Source: Conidiobolus incongruus B7586
Taxonomy: Eukaryota; Entomophthoromycota; Entomophthoromycetes; Entomophthorales; Conidiobolaceae
Assembly: GCA_000697335.1 (NCBI GenBank)
Contig: JNEM01011041.1
Coordinates: 1-25,166, forward strand
Length of the DNA stretch: 25,166 bases
Direction: 5' to 3'
This document shows, in pieces, positions 10,031 through 24,300 of the stretch (position 1 is its first letter; each line of letters begins with the position of its first letter). The notes below the pieces were generated by a model. That model made no database searches and was not told the origin of the DNA. It saw only the letters and a program-made list of their open reading frames with translations. The position numbers were made by a program, and so were the translations under genes.

Positions 10031-10358
10031 TCAGGAGGTCAATGGTTTGACGAACGGTTTATCCATGCCGATGGGAAGAAGCGAGTGGGTATGTGTGGTA
10101 ATGGGTTCAGAATCTGGTGCTACTGTATTAGACACTTAAAGTTACCACGAGAGAGTGGTGTGAAGTTGAGATGCCCTAATGCTCAATGATTTATTAGTTG
10201 AAGAGGTGTTTTATCTATGCACCTATGAAAAAATGTTGACTGGAATTGTTTTAGAACTTTTAATAAATATAATTTCAGATTGAGCACATGATTTGCCTAT
10301 TGATGAAGTGGATCTCAAATTTAGATGTCCTTGCAATCGGGTGACTTTCGGTGGATAA
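10031..10358 (+). pseudogene. Coding-like patch with a repeated RCP motif, probably decayed
   Basis: Composition is close to that of the real exons. On the plus strand 10031-10186 is open for 51 codons and contains WFDERFIHADGKKRVGM, then CGNGFRIWCYC, then ESGVKLRCPN. At 10293-10358 another plus-strand stretch reads LPIDEVDLKFRCPCNRVTF. The pieces LP..xV.LK[LF]RCP look like two copies of one short motif with cysteines, suggestive of a metal-binding unit. Stops interrupt both, and other frames (for example one starting after TTTCAG at 10276) are also open, so strand, frame and exon structure are undecided. A decayed host or transposon gene is my best guess, with no family recognised. Confidence 0.3.
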
Positions 10359-13300
10359 TCGGTCCTGATTGATCTGACCCTCTCATCATTTAGGAGAAAT
10401 TCCCTGCACATTCAACTTTAACATCTCACAAGTCGGTTTATTTTTACTCTATTTTCCTGGGGAACAGAGCTCTAGAAGTCGCTAGCACTGGCTGATTGAT
10501 CCGAATAATTGAATTTTTATCCAATGGATGTGGTAATTCAGATATTTTAATATAATTCACTATTGATAGTCCCTAAATATGTTCCCAATCCACCTCAAAT
10601 TCAGATTTTAAAATAAACTACCAATCAAATTACTAAAGGTCAGGGCAAATTCCCAATCATCCAGACTCAAGTCTAAAATAAGTAAGTTTAAATAACTTGA
10701 TGACTCATCCTTTCATAAGTGTATTCTTATCAATTCAGAGATCAATAGCCAATGTTTTCAATTGTGATAATAGATCTTTAATTTAACTAACCAATTCAAA
10801 TTATAACTAAAATATTGATATTTTTAAATTATAATCTCTTGATAAGGTTCAAATTGAATCAAAATTAGTATTAGTATATAGAGTCAATAATGGTCGGCCA
10901 ATGATCAAAAAATTACCAATTGGCAATATTACAAGTTTATAGCTTTTATTAGCTGATTAAACGCAGCTCGACTAATTTTAAGATTATTAAGGGATGATCT
11001 AATCCAATTAATAAACAAATCAACAGCAATCTCAACGACTTCAAGTTGATATTTTTGACACGGAATATGTTAAATGATTACAATTATTAGGTGATTTGCT
11101 ATATATTTATACGAATCATCATTTTAAAAAATGACTATAAGTTGACTCCAAAATGATATTAAAGGTACAAAATGAATATATAATGTAAGTATATGGAGTT
11201 TAAAAAAAATTTTGTTTAACATATTCAAATTTTATTTTAAAATATTTAAAATCCCATTTAGAAAAATATTGCTAAATCCTAAATTAAGTAATCCTCCATA
11301 AATTTATCAAAATTACTTTTGTACAATAATATTCAATACCAATTTCAAAAATTATTTAAAAACTTTAAAAATTCAATTCAATAATTATTATAAACAGGTT
11401 GATTAATTCAATTCTTAATCAAATAAAATATTAATAACGATCCTGAAAAATTTTTTAAATTTGGAATATTTGATAATAATATTCAAAAATCAAATTCAAT
11501 TATAATTATTCAAATAATTCTCAAATTCTCTAATTATTATGAGAAAAATTTGATATTCTCCACATATTATAATCAAAATTGAAAAGAATTGATATCCGAG
11601 ATTTTAATGTAATAGCTTTCCAGTATTTAATTAGGTAAATATTTTTTGCCGATTTTTTCAGCTTATTTTTATCCATTCATCTGGTTCTTGAAATTTTTTT
11701 TAATAATTGTGATTTCATTAAAAATTTGAATAATTCCTATTCATTGTAATTTCACTTATTTTTGGGTTCTTTTACCAATTCTTTATTTCTATTTCTCGTT
11801 ACAGTTAGCTCATTCTCAATGGTAACATGACTCTGGTAAAACTGTATATGCTGTTAATTTATTATCATAATCATTATTGGCTGAATTTCTGTTCTTTGTC
11901 AAGATAATCTAGGTGTCTATCAACTAGTGTAATGAATTTTTAATCACATTATCATATTTTTGATTTAAATAATTTTAATATTAATTACTTTGCAATTCGT
12001 AATAATATAGCAATTCTTAAAAAAAAATATCCAATATATTCACGTTATACTATATCTATCAAAGTAAAAACAAAAAATAAATTAAATTAATTAGTTTAAA
12101 TAATTCTTTAAGATACATTGAATTTTATATACTTTTCAATGATTACAAATCATATTAATACTGAAATCTTGGTATTGTTTACATAATCATTTGATATACC
12201 ATATATCATAATGGATACTATTCAAATCAATACAAATCTATAAAATTGTAACCAAAATAAAAATCAATTCTATCCAAACTTGAATAATATAGTAATAATA
12301 TTAAAAAGTGAATAGGATTCAAATCGAATCGAATCATAATATAATTGATTTTGAAAGCGATACAATTATAAGCCTCTAACAAGTAATATTTATCGTTAAA
12401 TCGCCAATGGATCACAAGTATTTTAATTTTAAACATTATTGAATTTCTCTTACAATTTCCTCTGGTACGACATTCTTAATTTATTTATTAAGCTACACAG
12501 TTACTCTCATTTGATTGGATCATTATTAAAGTTTTTTTTCCATATTTTGATTTATGTTTATTTTTTTTTTGATAACTAATTGTTGTTACAATTGTATACT
12601 CTGTATATTGGAGTAACTAGTTAATTACTAATCTTTATTGATGTAATTGGCTTTGATATGAAATTATTATCGAGTGGCTTGTTCAATTGAATTAACCAAT
12701 TAGATATATTATTTAGTCACAATGCATACAGTTAAAATATTATAGGCCAAACTTCTAATACCCAAAAACCAATTGGTTCAAATTTTTGATTTATTACTTA
12801 TTATTACTTTAATTTTTTATTAATATAATTTAAGTGTAAATAATTCAATATATTTGTTAACTCTAGTTTCTTTTACCACTTTACATAGTGTGATTTAGCA
12901 GAAAAAAGCGCACTTTGTACCAAATCACGCATTAAAATTTAGAATTCTTGATGGATCGAAATTGAGTGTTTGGTTTAGAATTTGATAATTTCAAGATGTT
13001 AAAATAAATTTCTTAATTTGGTAAAATTTTTTTTGAAATTTACATGATATCATATAATAATAATAAATATTGAGAAAAAAATATTAATATTATATAAATG
13101 ATTTTAAAGTTATATATAATCAATAATTTTATAATAATTTAATATATATATAACAATTGCTAAAACAACGTAATTTATTGAAACTAATTGATAATATTCA
13201 CATATTAAAAAATAAATAAAACAACCATGTTTTTTCATAATGGATAAAATATTGCATTAACCTATTAAATTTTAGCTCAATTGATATCATTTTACATTAA

Positions 13301-15429
13301 TCAGCTCAATTTACTAAAGTATGATGTCAATTGATGTAATGGATGGATGTTAGACCTTTTTTTCTTGTCTACTTATATAGAATTAGTAAGGTATGATTAT
13401 AATTTGAGTTATAATAATTTTTTTAACTTATATTTTTATTAATTTATAAATATATTAATTTTAATTGACATTAGTTTTCTTAATTATTTTTCATGATATT
13501 AATTTATTTTAATAATTGATTAATTTTTCAAATACATATATATTGAAATCAAATGTTAATAAAACAATACTAGTTTTAATTAATTAATATTAAATTCAAT
13601 TAACTTTTATTAGTTTATTCAATATTAGAATAATATATAAAATTTTAAATTTGATATAAAATATTATTTAAAAATATAGAATATTGAATATTCTAATTAA
13701 TAATCTGATTTGAAGATCATATATTATTTCTATCTATGTTACTTAATACTATTAAAAGTATTTTATAAATTATAATTTTCATTTTTTTATTCAATTAGTG
13801 TTCTGTTATTGAATGATATATACTTGATCAGAATCGAATAAATGAATTGAAATGTATTAAATAGTAATCAGATAATAATTTCTTAATCAAAGTATTAATT
13901 TTTACTCAAAGACTTTCCATTCTTGACAACATCATTAATAATTTAATTTATTCCAAATTTGATAATTTTAATAATATTTTTTAATTAAATATACCAAATT
14001 GTAGAATTAATAAAAGATGATTAATTTCTGATACTTTAATTATATTAATAAAATATTTTAATCAATATTTTTGTAATATGAAAAATTTAGTATTCTTGAA
14101 ATTAGATAATAATATGTATCCAATGAAAGATTGAGATGATATTATGTTTAATTGCGATTACTTAAATATCATATTACAAACAGAGTTAGGAATTAAATTT
14201 AAAAGAAAATCATTTTTACATATGAGATATTTTTTCTTAATATTTGAAGAGAAATTCTATTTGAAATCATTGAGGTAATTCAAACTAATGATAAAATTAC
14301 TTAAAATTTATTTATTTATTTATATAATAGTTCTCAAAAAAATTCATAGTACTTAATATAATTTTATAAAATATTAGTTTTCAATTATTGCATCATGATT
14401 ATAACACTAATATTATTTTTCCTTCAGTTTGAATATTAAAAATTAAATTCTTAAGAATAATAAGTATATAAAATATCAAGTATTTAAAAATTGTGTTAAT
14501 ATTACCCATATTCTCAACTATCTACTTAATATTCATCCAACAAATATTATTATTTTAAAATTGTTAATTTGTCAAAAATATTTTGGTAATTTAATTATTA
14601 TTGTAAATAAAAAATTGACTGAAAAGTAGAAATTATGTGGAATTTTGACAATATATATATTCTTATTGAGAAAAGTATTTTTAGTAGTAATTAGTAATAT
14701 TGCCAAATCAGAATTTTTTTCAAAATTTATAATTAAATCAATAAGGAAGGGTAATAATTATATTAATAAAAATAATAATGATAATAATCGATCGATTATA
14801 GCTCAATTTGATTTTTAATTTTATTAATTAAAATTAAAAATAGATCTTAGAATATTTATATTATTCAATTTAATAATTAATTTAATAAATATTTTTTATA
14901 ATTCAATTTTATGTGGAATCAAATTATTATGGATCAAAATTTTTGATGAAAAATTCTATTAAGTTAAAAAATTAAAGAATTACTAGTTTGAATATCTATA
15001 TATAAATATTGAAATAATAATAGATATTAATTAAATAAATTAATTTATCCTATCTATTTAGGTTAAATTATATTTAAAAATTCATTATTTTCAAAATAAT
15101 ATTCTTATAATTTTTATTAATTTAGAAATTAATTGAAATATTTATCAATTATTTTGAATTCCTTTTTTTGATTTAAAATATATTAAATATTTGAATTAAT
15201 TCAAAATTAATAACTATTTCAACTATTGTTGTGAAATAAATAAGCTAAAACAATCGACGATATATTCACTAGAATTTTAAAGTTCTTTTGTGTTATAACT
15301 TGGTCCAAATTAATATATATAACATCAGTAATCTATTGAAAATATAGGTTCAAAGGGCTGATTGTTACTGATGTAGCTTCAATTTGAATTGTATGATCTC
15401 TACAAAAATAACTTTCAAATGATGAAAAG
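10359..15429. other. Five kilobases of AT-rich spacer, no gene seen
   Basis: The first 150 bases keep a mixed composition, then A/T runs take over. A 69-codon minus-strand frame at 12227-12436 looks like chance. A 7-bp inverted repeat, GTGATTT and AAATCAC, brackets a short G+C-richer segment near 12890-12930 but resembles no known RNA gene. Nothing else was recognised. Confidence 0.5.
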
Positions 15430-15538
15430 TTACGTCATAATGATTATGGAGTCCAATTTAGGATCAAAGTAAGGTCCTGAGTCGATTTTAAAGGATGAAA
15501 TGAATTAAAAATTAAATACTGAGAGTCCAATGACGTAA
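15430..15538. promoter_or_regulatory. Pair of inverted CRE/ATF-like sites
   Basis: TTACGTCAT at 15430-15438 and its exact reverse complement ATGACGTAA at 15530-15538 face each other about 90 bases apart. TKACGTCA is the known binding word of ATF/CREB-type bZIP factors in fungi. Both lie just downstream of the minus-strand gene that ends at 15573, so they may be in its 3' flank or control something else. The words are seen; the function is inferred. Confidence 0.25.
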
Positions 15539-15572
15539 TAAAAGACAATGACTAATGAATTCTTTGATAATC

Positions 15573-16612
15573 CTAAAGTGAACAGTCCATTTCGTCAGAG
15601 TACGATATGTCCTTATCATTAGGTTGAATATTATAACCTCCCGACGAATTGTAAGGACCGTTAAAATCTAAATCGCAATCCTCCAGTATCATACCATCGC
15701 AATTCTGGTAGCAATCTGATGGGTGGTAAGCATCATGAGTGTGGCAGTAGTGCACGCTTTCTTCATCGTCAGCGTCGTTGGAGTTGTAATCGTGGTGGGA
15801 ATAGTGGTAAGGATCTGGTTCTGAAATTGATGATGGATAAGTCTGCGACAGTCCAAACTTGGACGGAATGTCGTCGCTCTCAAACATGTCTTCCTCTTCG
15901 TCTATCTCTTCGATGAGGGGCGTAAATGAGGGTTTAAAGGGTGTCCCATTCTAAAGTATATATTAATTACAGTTTTTATGTATATATTTTGATAATTTTT
16001 ACTTTTTTGTTCCACGGCCATTGGATAGGACGATAAAGGACCAATTCTTTACCTAGACTAAATTTCAAATTAGCCACATCAATAATACTAATTAATTTAT
16101 AAATTACCTTGAATTCCTAAACAAAATCTCGGGCAAAGGCTTCGAAATTTTAAGGATAGAATCGGGAATAACCAGTTTAATATTGGTATCGTGATTATTG
16201 GGTATTTCAATATCTTTCTTATCTTCCCCACCTTGTAAAAAATTATCGAGATAATTGTCAATATTCTTATTAGAACTAGGTTGGGAATTGTAGTCAAAAT
16301 CTAAATAATAATTAATAAATTAAAAAAAGGAAAAATTAATATAAAATTACCTATATCGTCGATATCATTCATATTATTATTATTATTATTATTATTAGTA
16401 TTTGAAAATTCGTTAATTGATAAATTTTCCATTTCTTTTATCATACTCTCAGTAATTAATTTTTTATTCTGTTTTTCTTCATTTATAAGTTCTTCAAATT
16501 CTAACTGTTGTAATAATTTCCTTTTGAGATGGTTGTCATACTCTGCATTATTATTATTATAGTATGTTGTGGTATCGGGTGTTGTTGTATTATTGGGATC
16601 GGGATTATTCAT
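15573..16612 (-). CDS. Four-exon gene, 295-residue acidic protein of unknown family
   Basis: Exons on the minus strand are 16612-16351, 16300-16108, 16057-16003 and 15950-15573. The introns are 50, 50 and 52 nt, start with GTAATT, GTAATT and GTAAAA, end with TTTAG, and keep the frame (phases 1, 2, 0). Residues 1-87 are Asn-rich with a charged, probably coiled-coil stretch (about 28-64, HLKRKLLQQLEFEELINEEK and on) and an Asn run. Residues about 120-185 look like the folded core: KLVIPDSILKISKPLPEILF, then KELVLYRPIQWPWNKK, then NGTPFKPSFTPL, the last two meeting across an exon junction. The tail from about 180 is acidic and rich in Asp, Ser, Tyr and His (IEEIDEEEDMFESDD, YHYSHHDYNS). No signal peptide or membrane segment is visible. 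I do not recognise the family; the smooth joins argue that the model is right. Confidence 0.75.
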
Positions 16613-17488
16613 TATGATATTTAATGTTAATTTTATTATTATTATTTAGGCAAAAAAATTAAGATGATTAAGATTAATGCGGATTATTATTTATAGTTAA
16701 ATGATAAAATTGAAAATTCGTAAAGTTTCTAGAAATTTAATAATTATTGTAATATTATTAGAGAATTAAAAATTATTTCAAAAGGTTTATTAAATCAATA
16801 TTCAACTTATATTTTTTTAATTTAAATAAATTTAATATTTTAAAATTTTATAAAATTAATAAAGTTAATAAAATTCTAAGATATATATTAAATATATTAA
16901 ATTATTTCTGATATTTCTATTAAATATATTAATTAATCAAATTCCCATAAATTTAATTCCATATAAAACTTTATTAGTCTCCATTTAAACCCTCTCAAAA
17001 TTCCAAATTTAACATAAAAATTTAAGTCACATAATCAAGTTATATAATAAACAATGCCAGATAAATCAATAACCATGCATCAAAAATAAAAATAAGTAAA
17101 TACTCTTATTTAGTTGAAAATTTTGATCTTGATAAAATTTTAGTCAATATCGCATCTAAATTAAAACTAGTGTATAAATTAAAATCAAGATATATGTAAA
17201 CAAAATAATAATTTTATTAAAATTGAATATAAAGACTTATATATTATGATTTAAATAGAGACATTCAATTAAATTATATAATTTATAATATATGTTAAAT
17301 ATAGTTGAAAGTTAATTAATTATTCATAATAAACTAGAAAATTATTACCCCAATGATAATACGATCAATATAATCAATATAAATGATATAATATTGAATT
17401 ATCAATTACGAGTAACCACAATGAACTAGTGGTATCATTTAATATTAATAAACTACTGATTTAGCTTATAGAAACCATATAATGTGAA
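16613..17488. other. Divergent intergenic spacer, AT-rich
   Basis: This region separates the starts of the minus-strand gene at 16612 and the plus-strand gene at about 17795, so it should hold both promoters. It is nearly pure A/T and I could not assign specific promoter elements. No RNA gene was seen. Confidence 0.5.
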
Positions 17489-17535
17489 GATTCCATATAC
17501 AAATATGAAATCAATAAGTTTACACACGATGTGTA
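17489..17535. repeat. Two adjacent short hairpins
   Basis: GATTCCATAT and ATATGAAATC pair at nine of ten positions around a four-base loop (17489-17512). Nine bases later TACACA-CGA-TGTGTA forms a perfect six-base-pair stem with a three-base loop (17521-17535). They lie upstream of the plus-strand gene, in a patch somewhat richer in G+C than its surroundings. In DNA this AT-rich some hairpins are expected by chance, so a role is only possible. Confidence 0.25.
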
Positions 17536-17794
17536 ATATGTACACTCCTGCTACGGTGGTTCTATTAAATAGAGATTAAGACAGCGTAAAATTATTTCAT
17601 AATTGATAAAAAATTCATAATTATGATATTCAATATCTATTCAACTCTGACTAACTCAGTAAAAGATTTTAAAAGATAACTTAAATCAACTTCCCATAAT
17701 TTTACGAAATTAGTATAAATTACATTTTTAACACACCAATTTAAACTTGAACTTAAAAGTTTTATCATTTTAAATATTATATCGATAATAAATT

Positions 17795-18442
17795 ATGAAT
17801 CAATTAAAATCTCATACTAATTGCCAATTAAAATACTTAAAATTGACAAAGAGACAATGTTGTCCAATTTATTTATATATCAGGAATGAAGATACTGAGT
17901 GGTTTAATGATTTTATTTTTCAAGTAATATTAACAAACATAATTGATCGATGTAATAAATAACTGGGGATTTAGAAGGGGATTTTGCTTATGAAAACGAA
18001 ATTGATAGCTTCCATTAATCAGTTCTTGGAGAGTGGTAATACCAAGACGGGTGAGATTTTAAAAGGAGGTAATTTACTTGAATATATATTATAGAATTGG
18101 GTGTAATAATTGGTTTAGACGATTTTGTAATAGCTTTTTACATTGACAAAGCAGTAGATCAACCCAGTTATTTTATGATTGATGTAAATAACATACCAAA
18201 GCTTAATATTTGTATTAATCAAAATTTAGAATGGAAAACGACCCAAGTCTGAGAATGATGATACTTACGACACTACCAGAACTATATTCAAGGGCTACAA
18301 AGTTGAATCGTTTGCGATACACTGCCTTATTCAGCCCAAGCAGCCTAATGGGTCATTAAAGGGAAATTATGATAAATCCATTTCGGAATTGATGGGTATT
18401 GAATTTAAGACTGTTGACACTATTGATAATTATTTCAGTTAG
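17795..18442 (+). CDS. Four-exon gene, about 166 residues, unknown family
   Basis: Exons are 17795-17923, 17975-18068, 18119-18183 and 18230-18442 (TAG). The introns are 51, 50 and 46 nt with GTAATA, GTAATT and GTAAAT donors and TTTAG acceptors. Phases are 0, 1, 0 and the frame is open throughout. The clearest protein is in exons 2-4: MKTKLIASINQFLESGNTKT, then DDFVIAFYIDKAVDQPSYFM, then IFKGYKVESFAIHCLIQPKQ, ending ISELMGIEFKTVDTIDNYFS. It looks like a small soluble alpha/beta protein, with no signal peptide or membrane helix. Exon 1 is the weak part, since its first half is A/T-rich. If it is wrong, translation would start at ATG 17990 and give 118 residues. The gene converges on the DED1-like helicase gene, whose stop lies about 560 bases away. 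I do not recognise a homologue. Confidence 0.6.
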
Positions 18443-18744
18443 TTTTATATTATGATTTATCAACACATTTAGCTTTTGTACTACTAATTTTTATTTCACA
18501 AATAATAATTGTTTATTAAATAAATTTAAAATTTATCTTCTATTATTAAATATAGTATAAGTTAATATTGATAAATATAAGTTTGTATATTTTGGAATTA
18601 AATTAACTTGCTTATTGAATCAATTAAGTGCAAGGTTAAATAATTTTCTTTAAACAATATCTCAAAATAAATTTAAAAGTTTAAAAGAATTATAAAAAAT
18701 TGTTAATAATCAAAATAATTTAATAATTCTAACAAATTTAAACA

Positions 18745-18795
<51 letters not shown>

Positions 18796-18902
18796 TTGAA
18801 TAATAAAAATATGAATGAATAAGATTGCAGTGGGGAATAAAGAGGGGAGGGCTTTGCGTCTGGATTAATATTTTTATATGATGAAATAGAGGGAGATGGC
18901 GA
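18443..18902. other. Convergent 3' flank between two genes
   Basis: This spacer lies between the end of the plus-strand unknown gene and the end of the minus-strand helicase gene. It should hold both 3' untranslated regions. The half nearest the helicase (about 18830-18902) is richer in G+C with C/T-rich words on the minus strand, consistent with transcribed sequence. The middle holds a trinucleotide repeat. Confidence 0.4.
18747..18795. repeat. (AAT)n microsatellite, about 16 units
   Basis: An uninterrupted AAT/ATA run of about 49 bases sits between the two convergent genes. Its length probably varies between strains. It is outside any coding exon I can support. Confidence 0.9.
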
Positions 18903-18973
18903 TTAAATGGATATATTACTGTTGTAAAGAGCGGAAGTTTGGACCATCTCGTCGACGTGAAAAGTCCTTTGAT
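18903..18973 (-). other. Possible alternative last exon or 3' UTR of the helicase gene
   Basis: Just past the helicase stop, an AATATAG acceptor-like word precedes an open stretch reading DQRTFHVDEMVQTSALYNSN and ending in TAA at 18905-18903. A GTAGCA donor at 19032, inside the last coding codons, would give a 59-nt intron and keep the frame (phase 1), replacing the usual C-terminus. The normal end, SWF, resembles the aromatic C-terminus of DED1/DDX3 proteins, so the main transcript probably stops at 19007 and this is 3' untranslated sequence. Coordinates may be off by a base. Confidence 0.2.
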
Positions 18974-19006
18974 CTATATTAAATGAGGTTATATTCACAT
19001 GTCAAT

Positions 19007-21169
<2,163 letters not shown>

Positions 21170-21190
21170 TTTGTATAAGGATTATTGAAT

Positions 21191-21305
21191 CTATAAGTTA
21201 AAAGATCAATATTTTTTTTCAGGGATTAAACAAACAAATAGTAACAATATTTAAAATCAACAATTTTGTAATATTGCTTTAACTGGTTTAAAAATAGCTA
21301 CTTAC
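21191..21305 (-). other. Probable intron in the 5' UTR of the helicase gene
   Basis: On the minus strand a GTAAGT donor at 21305 follows a C/T-rich leader (CTTCTTAGATTACTCTTTTC and on). A TTTTAACTTATAG end at 21191 comes 21 bases before the ATG. The TTTTAAC word matches the one before the acceptor of coding intron 1, which suggests it holds the branch point. The intron is 115 nt. Leader introns are common in translation-factor genes. No reading frame tests it, so it rests on splice-site words alone. Confidence 0.55.
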
Positions 21306-24300
21306 ATTAAAATAAAGAGTAAGAAAAGAGTAATCTAAGAAGAACCTCGTCGTAACAGATTCGATTAATGAGGAATGAAAAACCAGTTAATTATATCTTT
21401 TAAAATAAGTTCAAAAGAGAAAAAACTTTAATCAAGAGACAGGCAATCCTTATTCAATTCCATTTTTTGAATTTATATCTTATTTAGCTTATTTAAATTT
21501 AATTCTTGGAATTGGAGTTTACATTATTGACTTAATTGTTCATTTTCTGAATTAAATTTCCTAATTGGACTCAGAAGCGAATTACAATATTTTGATTTGT
21601 TAGATGAGATAAAAATTTTTCATATCCTTGATTATAGTGGAATCTCTATCCCTTAATTCTATTTTATTGATCAATCTAGCCATGTTGCCAGTCTATTTTC
21701 CTCTCCTTTTAAATAATATATATACCTCAGTCGATATGTTTACTCTGCCAGGATCAATTCAATCTACTCAAATTACCAACCACTAACAAATGTGTATCAT
21801 TGAGCATTTGATTGGCTAGTATTACAACTTTTAGTCAAAATTTTCAATGGGTGATTGAATTCACATTTCATCAATGCAAGAGATTAATTATTAAATCATT
21901 GATTCCCACTGATATCATATCTCCATTCACTAACATATATATATATATATATCCCAATATAAATTCATTTAATATATGGTACTCATGACTTGAAAATATT
22001 ATATTAACAATATGATTTGATAACTTCTTATTACATTCCACTATAGCTAATGTAATACTTTTATTTTATTTTTAAATAAAATTCAATGCATTGAACAATA
22101 TAACCCCAATATTCAGCCATTTAAAAAGGAATTCAACGAAATCGGAATTAGATAAAAGGGTACTAGTATAATTATTTACCCCTTCTTAAGTTTTGCAATT
22201 TTGTAAAATCATTCCTATTCCAAAATATCAATATTTACTTTCAACGTTTATCGAATTTATGAGATCTGAAATCTATGCTATTCACATCTTTCCAATTGTT
22301 CCAAAAGCGCTCTACTATCAATGTAATTAATTATCAATTATAAACCCATTATGCACACTGTTGAACTTTATTTAATAATAACATTATTCCAATGACTATT
22401 ACTCCCTATAAAAATATATAATTAGCCACACGACAGCTTGGTATTTGTCAATTTTCTCCATTTTTTTATTCAAAATTCACTTGGTCACGTTATTTAGAGA
22501 AAATTTTCGTAAATTATTTGAATTAATTCAATTGGTTTAAGATTTTTATCTTTTGAGTAAATCTTGAAATTTCAATCATATTAAATGTTGAATATAAGAC
22601 ATTATTCAATTTTATATATATTATTTATTCTTAATTATATATACACTTACAAAGATTCCAGCTTGGATATTTTATTAAAACGTATGCTATTTTTGATATT
22701 TTAGAATACATAAGCATAACAGATTCAAGATCAAATCCTTATCTACCAATATAGATTCTTAAGCACGACTAAATATTTTTGAGAAATTTTAAAAATCCTT
22801 GAAATTAGTTGAGAAAATGTAATAATAAACTTAATAAAAATTTAAATTTTTTGATAGAATTTGAGCTATATTTATTTATATGTAAAAAAATTAATCAAAT
22901 TATTTGAAAGTTTTAATTTATATTCAAATTTCATTATTGAATCAAATAAAATCTAAACTTATAATATATATACTATTATCCTTGTCAATTACCTATAATA
23001 TTTTGTTGATTATTTTAATTTGATATTTTAATCATATATTAATCTCTAATCTCTTCAAGCTCAAAATTTAAAATTCTGGTTGAAATCACAGAAAAAAGGA
23101 ATTGTTAAAATAAACAAAAATATATCCTATTTTTTATCACTACCACCTTTCAACAATAAGTGGTAATATTATTTGAAGAACTTCTTGAATTGAAATACAT
23201 TGCCAAAATAATAGACTTTCTCGGTATTATCGTCTGAATATCAAGTTTCAAAAAATTTGCTATCATAATTATGCAGCTAAAACATATATATATATAAATG
23301 AAAGTTCAGACGTGAAAGTAACTAATTTACTTATAAAGCTTATGTTAAAATAGTTAATGTACCCAAGGTCTATTCTCTTTGAGCTTGAAAACTTTCAATT
23401 TATTTGAGTTAACTTTGTACTTATCGGAGTTTACAATATGACTTAAAATAGTAAGGGACTACATAGTATTTTGCAGGGTTGATTTATATAATGATTTTTT
23501 TAATGTTTTATATTGAAATGTTTTTATATTATATTTAATATTTATTATAATTTAACCTATAAAATTAATTATATCTTTTATCTATCAAAATATTTTATAC
23601 CTTAGGCAATTTTGACTGTGATTTAGAAAATTAAGATTTACATTTGATTTTCCGAATTATCCTTGAAAGGAGCTAGTGATATTTAGTATGTAGATAAAAA
23701 TTTTTGAAATTCTTTAATCAATAAAATATAACTGAAATAAACTAATTACAACGCTTTATGTTAATATTACATTCTAAATAATTGTTCAAATTATTAAATA
23801 ATGAATAAAATGATAACTAATCTTGATTATATTATTACTCCAAATTTTAAATAATGAGACTTTTTTGAAATTGAATTTAAATAAAATATTTAATATATAT
23901 AGTTTACAAAAATATAAACATATTATATTATTGATAATTTCCTTTACTATTATTAAATCATTTTCTACTAAATTCCTAGTAAACTTCTAATATTTAAAAA
24001 AAGTATTTTTATTAAGGACTGAAGTTTCAATTTTTACAAACTAATTAAATTTATTTTTTATATTTTTTCCCTATAAATATAATTTTGAATTGATTAAAGC
24101 ATTTATAATCAAATAAGATATAATCTAGTGAATATACTAAATATGTTAGTTTTTTCTATTATTTTAAATTACAAATTTTTTATAATTTTAATTTTATATA
24201 TTTTTCAATTATATTGAGGATATTAATCAATATGATTTCTTTAATAAATATTATAAAGCTTATTATTAATTTAGATTCTTTGTAATATTAAATAAGAATA

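Noticed and set aside
10223-10411. 62-codon minus-strand open frame (starts MCREFLLNDERVRSIR)
   Set aside because: Overlaps the coding-like patch on the other strand. It may be a shadow of it, and I could not show which strand is real.
12227-12436. 69-codon minus-strand open frame
   Set aside because: Same reasons: A/T-rich codons, no motif, no matching neighbours.
15719-15916. Open frames overlapping exon 4 of the four-exon gene, on both strands
   Set aside because: They are shadows of that exon. The chosen frame joins in phase to three upstream exons and ends at a clean stop.
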